This document shows positions 58,459-64,000 of a stretch of 64,000 nt of DNA, piece by piece. Position 1 is the first letter of the stretch; every line of letters starts with the position of its first letter. This stretch comes from Pythium myriotylum. Taxonomy: Eukaryota; Oomycota; Peronosporomycetes; Pythiales; Pythiaceae. A program made the position numbers and the translations under genes. The DNA lies in NCBI GenBank assembly GCA_023091665.1, contig JALJCQ010000021.1, positions 310,001 to 374,000 on the forward strand. The letters run 5' to 3'. A model generated the notes under the pieces. It did no database searches, was not told the DNA's origin, and saw only the letters and a program-made list of their open reading frames with translations.

Positions 58459-59164
58459 CCCAGATAGGGGAAGTACTTGGAGAGGGAAACAAGTTATGAG
58501 AGGTTTTTATCAGTAGCATTGAATGGAAATGAGGTGGGGAGGGAGATGGTACATTCGCGTAGGAATTGGGGGTGGCAGGTTATGGGTGAGTGGACCCCTT
58601 TGGCGGAGCCGCTGGCGAGTCTTCCTCCACTTGGAGATGAGAGAACGTACCGAGCTCCTTCTCTCCGGCGCAATGTGCGAGAAGAAGGTGACGATGGTGA
58701 GGTCGACAGACGCAGCAAACGCGTAGTGCTGTATGACAGCGAGCTTGAAGTCGTACGTGTACTGCATCCTCTTGTACCGTCGAGGGCGGGCGTGCTTGCC
58801 CTTGATGCTCGTTCGTCCTTGGCGGATCGCCATGGTGTCAAAATGAACTCCAGAACCACTCGCTCGACAGGTGACATTGGAGCGGGGGAGGCTGCCCGTC
58901 ATTGTTTTGAGTGAACGAATCTGTAATTTTGGCATTTTAGCACGCAGAAAAAAAGCACCACAATAGAGGCGCGCTGCCTATGAGATATCGATGCTTATGA
59001 GATATAGAAGTGAGTAGCTACATTGTACGAATCAACGTTCTCGCCACCAAACGGTTGATGCATGGAGAAAAAAGGCGACGGGGACGGCTTCACTAATATG
59101 TACTGTCAGGGACTTCGCACACTCGGCAAATTTCAGCCTCCTCACCAAGTAACCGATTCAAGCC

Positions 59165-59380
59165 ATGAAGACCGCCGCTGCCCTCCTCGCTGTCAGCGCC
59201 GCTCTCACAAACGCTCAGACTGCCGACATCAATCCCCTAATTCTTGGCGGCACCGTCGTCCCGTCCGGCACGAAAACCTACACCGTCAGTCTCCGCAGGT
59301 CGGCGTCGGGCTCCACCATGTGCGGTGGAACACTCATCACATCACGCAAATATTCGGGCACTTCCTCGCCAAGATGTTGA
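59165..59380 (+). pseudogene. Truncated protease 5' fragment, array copy 6
   Basis: Same 71-codon frame as copy 1. Confidence 0.85.
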
Positions 59381-60086
59381 CCCAGATAGGGGAAGTACTT
59401 GGAGAGGGAAACAAGTTATGAGAGGTTTTTATCAGTAGCATTGAATGGAAATGAGGTGGGGAGGGAGATGGTACATTCGCGTAGGAATTGGGGGTGGCAG
59501 GTTATGGGTGAGTGGACCCCTTTGGCGGAGCCGCTGGCGAGTCTTCCTCCACTTGGAGATGAGAGAACGTACCGAGCTCCTTCTCTCCGGCGCAATGTGC
59601 GAGAAGAAGGTGACGATGGTGAGGTCGACAGACGCAGCAAACGCGTAGTGCTGTATGACAGCGAGCTTGAAGTCGTACGTGTACTGCATCCTCTTGTACC
59701 GTCGAGGGCGGGCGTGCTTGCCCTTGATGCTCGTTCGTCCTTGGCGGATCGCCATGGTGTCAAAATGAACTCCAGAACCACTCGCTCGACAGGTGACATT
59801 GGAGCGGGGGAGGCTGCCCGTCATTGTTTTGAGTGAACGAATCTGTAATTTTGGCATTTTAGCACGCAGAAAAAAAGCACCACAATAGAGGCGCGCTGCC
59901 TATGAGATATCGATGCTTATGAGATATAGAAGTGAGTAGCTACATTGTACGAATCAACGTTCTCGCCACCAAACGGTTGATGCATGGAGAAAAAAGGCGA
60001 CGGGGACGGCTTCACTAATATGTACTGTCAGGGACTTCGCACACTCGGCAAATTTCAGCCTCCTCACCAAGTAACCGATTCAAGCC

Positions 60087-60302
60087 ATGAAGACCGCCGC
60101 TGCCCTCCTCGCTGTCAGCGCCGCTCTCACAAACGCTCAGACTGCCGACATCAATCCCCTAATTCTTGGCGGCACCGTCGTCCCGTCCGGCACGAAAACC
60201 TACACCGTCAGTCTCCGCAGGTCGGCGTCGGGCTCCACCATGTGCGGTGGAACACTCATCACATCACGCAAATATTCGGGCACTTCCTCGCCAAGATGTT
60301 GA
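60087..60302 (+). pseudogene. Truncated protease 5' fragment, array copy 7
   Basis: Same 71-codon frame as copy 1. Confidence 0.85.
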
Positions 60303-61008
60303 CCCAGATAGGGGAAGTACTTGGAGAGGGAAACAAGTTATGAGAGGTTTTTATCAGTAGCATTGAATGGAAATGAGGTGGGGAGGGAGATGGTACATTC
60401 GCGTAGGAATTGGGGGTGGCAGGTTATGGGTGAGTGGACCCCTTTGGCGGAGCCGCTGGCGAGTCTTCCTCCACTTGGAGATGAGAGAACGTACCGAGCT
60501 CCTTCTCTCCGGCGCAATGTGCGAGAAGAAGGTGACGATGGTGAGGTCGACAGACGCAGCAAACGCGTAGTGCTGTATGACAGCGAGCTTGAAGTCGTAC
60601 GTGTACTGCATCCTCTTGTACCGTCGAGGGCGGGCGTGCTTGCCCTTGATGCTCGTTCGTCCTTGGCGGATCGCCATGGTGTCAAAATGAACTCCAGAAC
60701 CACTCGCTCGACAGGTGACATTGGAGCGGGGGAGGCTGCCCGTCATTGTTTTGAGTGAACGAATCTGTAATTTTGGCATTTTAGCACGCAGAAAAAAAGC
60801 ACCACAATAGAGGCGCGCTGCCTATGAGATATCGATGCTTATGAGATATAGAAGTGAGTAGCTACATTGTACGAATCAACGTTCTCGCCACCAAACGGTT
60901 GATGCATGGAGAAAAAAGGCGACGGGGACGGCTTCACTAATATGTACTGTCAGGGACTTCGCACACTCGGCAAATTTCAGCCTCCTCACCAAGTAACCGA
61001 TTCAAGCC

Positions 61009-61224
61009 ATGAAGACCGCCGCTGCCCTCCTCGCTGTCAGCGCCGCTCTCACAAACGCTCAGACTGCCGACATCAATCCCCTAATTCTTGGCGGCACCGT
61101 CGTCCCGTCCGGCACGAAAACCTACACCGTCAGTCTCCGCAGGTCGGCGTCGGGCTCCACCATGTGCGGTGGAACACTCATCACATCACGCAAATATTCG
61201 GGCACTTCCTCGCCAAGATGTTGA
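61009..61224 (+). pseudogene. Truncated protease 5' fragment, array copy 8
   Basis: Same 71-codon frame as copy 1. Confidence 0.85.
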
Positions 61225-61930
61225 CCCAGATAGGGGAAGTACTTGGAGAGGGAAACAAGTTATGAGAGGTTTTTATCAGTAGCATTGAATGGAAATGAGG
61301 TGGGGAGGGAGATGGTACATTCGCGTAGGAATTGGGGGTGGCAGGTTATGGGTGAGTGGACCCCTTTGGCGGAGCCGCTGGCGAGTCTTCCTCCACTTGG
61401 AGATGAGAGAACGTACCGAGCTCCTTCTCTCCGGCGCAATGTGCGAGAAGAAGGTGACGATGGTGAGGTCGACAGACGCAGCAAACGCGTAGTGCTGTAT
61501 GACAGCGAGCTTGAAGTCGTACGTGTACTGCATCCTCTTGTACCGTCGAGGGCGGGCGTGCTTGCCCTTGATGCTCGTTCGTCCTTGGCGGATCGCCATG
61601 GTGTCAAAATGAACTCCAGAACCACTCGCTCGACAGGTGACATTGGAGCGGGGGAGGCTGCCCGTCATTGTTTTGAGTGAACGAATCTGTAATTTTGGCA
61701 TTTTAGCACGCAGAAAAAAAGCACCACAATAGAGGCGCGCTGCCTATGAGATATCGATGCTTATGAGATATAGAAGTGAGTAGCTACATTGTACGAATCA
61801 ACGTTCTCGCCACCAAACGGTTGATGCATGGAGAAAAAAGGCGACGGGGACGGCTTCACTAATATGTACTGTCAGGGACTTCGCACACTCGGCAAATTTC
61901 AGCCTCCTCACCAAGTAACCGATTCAAGCC

Positions 61931-62146
61931 ATGAAGACCGCCGCTGCCCTCCTCGCTGTCAGCGCCGCTCTCACAAACGCTCAGACTGCCGACATCAATC
62001 CCCTAATTCTTGGCGGCACCGTCGTCCCGTCCGGCACGAAAACCTACACCGTCAGTCTCCGCAGGTCGGCGTCGGGCTCCACCATGTGCGGTGGAACACT
62101 CATCACATCACGCAAATATTCGGGCACTTCCTCGCCAAGATGTTGA
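61931..62146 (+). pseudogene. Truncated protease 5' fragment, array copy 9
   Basis: Same 71-codon frame as copy 1. Confidence 0.85.
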
Positions 62147-62852
62147 CCCAGATAGGGGAAGTACTTGGAGAGGGAAACAAGTTATGAGAGGTTTTTATCA
62201 GTAGCATTGAATGGAAATGAGGTGGGGAGGGAGATGGTACATTCGCGTAGGAATTGGGGGTGGCAGGTTATGGGTGAGTGGACCCCTTTGGCGGAGCCGC
62301 TGGCGAGTCTTCCTCCACTTGGAGATGAGAGAACGTACCGAGCTCCTTCTCTCCGGCGCAATGTGCGAGAAGAAGGTGACGATGGTGAGGTCGACAGACG
62401 CAGCAAACGCGTAGTGCTGTATGACAGCGAGCTTGAAGTCGTACGTGTACTGCATCCTCTTGTACCGTCGAGGGCGGGCGTGCTTGCCCTTGATGCTCGT
62501 TCGTCCTTGGCGGATCGCCATGGTGTCAAAATGAACTCCAGAACCACTCGCTCGACAGGTGACATTGGAGCGGGGGAGGCTGCCCGTCATTGTTTTGAGT
62601 GAACGAATCTGTAATTTTGGCATTTTAGCACGCAGAAAAAAAGCACCACAATAGAGGCGCGCTGCCTATGAGATATCGATGCTTATGAGATATAGAAGTG
62701 AGTAGCTACATTGTACGAATCAACGTTCTCGCCACCAAACGGTTGATGCATGGAGAAAAAAGGCGACGGGGACGGCTTCACTAATATGTACTGTCAGGGA
62801 CTTCGCACACTCGGCAAATTTCAGCCTCCTCACCAAGTAACCGATTCAAGCC

Positions 62853-63068
62853 ATGAAGACCGCCGCTGCCCTCCTCGCTGTCAGCGCCGCTCTCACAAAC
62901 GCTCAGACTGCCGACATCAATCCCCTAATTCTTGGCGGCACCGTCGTCCCGTCCGGCACGAAAACCTACACCGTCAGTCTCCGCAGGTCGGCGTCGGGCT
63001 CCACCATGTGCGGTGGAACACTCATCACATCACGCAAATATTCGGGCACTTCCTCGCCAAGATGTTGA
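62853..63068 (+). pseudogene. Truncated protease 5' fragment, array copy 10
   Basis: Same 71-codon frame as copy 1. Confidence 0.85.
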
Positions 63069-63774
63069 CCCAGATAGGGGAAGTACTTGGAGAGGGAAAC
63101 AAGTTATGAGAGGTTTTTATCAGTAGCATTGAATGGAAATGAGGTGGGGAGGGAGATGGTACATTCGCGTAGGAATTGGGGGTGGCAGGTTATGGGTGAG
63201 TGGACCCCTTTGGCGGAGCCGCTGGCGAGTCTTCCTCCACTTGGAGATGAGAGAACGTACCGAGCTCCTTCTCTCCGGCGCAATGTGCGAGAAGAAGGTG
63301 ACGATGGTGAGGTCGACAGACGCAGCAAACGCGTAGTGCTGTATGACAGCGAGCTTGAAGTCGTACGTGTACTGCATCCTCTTGTACCGTCGAGGGCGGG
63401 CGTGCTTGCCCTTGATGCTCGTTCGTCCTTGGCGGATCGCCATGGTGTCAAAATGAACTCCAGAACCACTCGCTCGACAGGTGACATTGGAGCGGGGGAG
63501 GCTGCCCGTCATTGTTTTGAGTGAACGAATCTGTAATTTTGGCATTTTAGCACGCAGAAAAAAAGCACCACAATAGAGGCGCGCTGCCTATGAGATATCG
63601 ATGCTTATGAGATATAGAAGTGAGTAGCTACATTGTACGAATCAACGTTCTCGCCACCAAACGGTTGATGCATGGAGAAAAAAGGCGACGGGGACGGCTT
63701 CACTAATATGTACTGTCAGGGACTTCGCACACTCGGCAAATTTCAGCCTCCTCACCAAGTAACCGATTCAAGCC

Positions 63775-63990
63775 ATGAAGACCGCCGCTGCCCTCCTCGC
63801 TGTCAGCGCCGCTCTCACAAACGCTCAGACTGCCGACATCAATCCCCTAATTCTTGGCGGCACCGTCGTCCCGTCCGGCACGAAAACCTACACCGTCAGT
63901 CTCCGCAGGTCGGCGTCGGGCTCCACCATGTGCGGTGGAACACTCATCACATCACGCAAATATTCGGGCACTTCCTCGCCAAGATGTTGA
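63775..63990 (+). pseudogene. Truncated protease 5' fragment, array copy 11
   Basis: Same 71-codon frame as copy 1, in the last, partial unit; the window ends 10 bp after its stop. Confidence 0.85.
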
Positions 63991-64000
63991 CCCAGATAGG

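Larger units (their letters stand above)
54348..64000 (+). repeat. 922-bp tandem array, 10 full units plus a partial one
   Basis: Units start at 54348, 55270, 56192, 57114, 58036, 58958, 59880, 60802, 61724, 62646 and 63568 (433 bp, cut by the window end). All open frames recur unchanged at exact 922-bp spacing, and I saw no base difference. Each unit contains about 205 bp of promoter/leader, the first part of a protease gene (+), then about 500 bp carrying a transposase-like frame (-) and a poly-A stretch. It is either very recent amplification, a homogenised satellite, or assembly error. Confidence 0.97.

Noticed and set aside
54348..64000. Regularly spaced repeats considered as a CRISPR-like array
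   Set aside because: The whole 922-bp unit repeats without unique spacers, and the window is eukaryotic.
1..64000. tRNA, rRNA and self-splicing intron searches by eye
   Set aside because: No stretch showed a convincing cloverleaf, B-box context or rRNA core sequence; a covariance-model scan would be decisive.

Overview
This is eukaryotic DNA, almost certainly from an oomycete and most probably Phytophthora. Three things support that. A family of intronless, secreted trypsin-like serine proteases resembles the glucanase-inhibitor-like (GIP) family of Phytophthora. Upstream of them lie good matches to the oomycete core promoter (TCACTT..GCAATTTACC type). The rest is dense, nested retrotransposons, including Ty3/Gypsy elements with an extra RNase H domain. 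No rRNA, tRNA, CRISPR array or bacterial-type operon was seen.

Layout. 264-8877 (-): decayed Ty3/Gypsy element (Gypsy-1) whose RT is split by a 1.19-kb solo-LTR-like insertion at 3619-4804. 9913-10011: (TTC)33. 11110-17506: long inverted repeat P1, with two 2.73-kb arms carrying the same broken protease gene; its outer ends are 5' parts of a second Gypsy element. 16938-25310 (+): Gypsy-2 with 312-bp LTRs, interrupted by two DNA transposons, one of them a mariner-like element in the 3' LTR. 25373-27870: inverted repeat P2, one complete and one 5'-truncated protease gene. 27871-36230: non-LTR RNase H remnant split by young Gypsy-3 (29633-35998, target duplication GGCCA). 37493-37987: chimeric protease fragment. 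38278-42000: inverted repeat P3, two identical intact proteases transcribed divergently. 42569-45780: inverted repeat P4, one intact, one truncated. 46183-51082 (-): intact Copia element, identical-looking 298-bp LTRs, target duplication CCTCT, one 1430-aa ORF. 51083-52060: second non-LTR RNase H fragment. 52249-53043 (-): another intact protease. 54348-64000: more than ten copies of a 922-bp tandem repeat, each carrying the promoter, signal peptide and first part of a protease gene fused to a transposase-like fragment on the other strand; the array runs off the window.

How it fits together. The only likely host genes are the proteases: five intact (25787, 38696, 40791, 42665, 52249), four larger broken or truncated copies, a 3' chimera, a tiny relic, and eleven 5' fragments in the array. 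The intact ones keep His-Asp-Ser and the Asp of a trypsin-type S1 pocket. They are predicted to be exported and may act in the host apoplast. The locus appears to expand by repeated inverted duplication and by local tandem amplification, while LTR and DNA transposons insert between and into the copies.

Limits. All boundaries were read by eye. Perfect inverted and tandem repeats are also what misassembly produces, so long-read support is the first thing to check.
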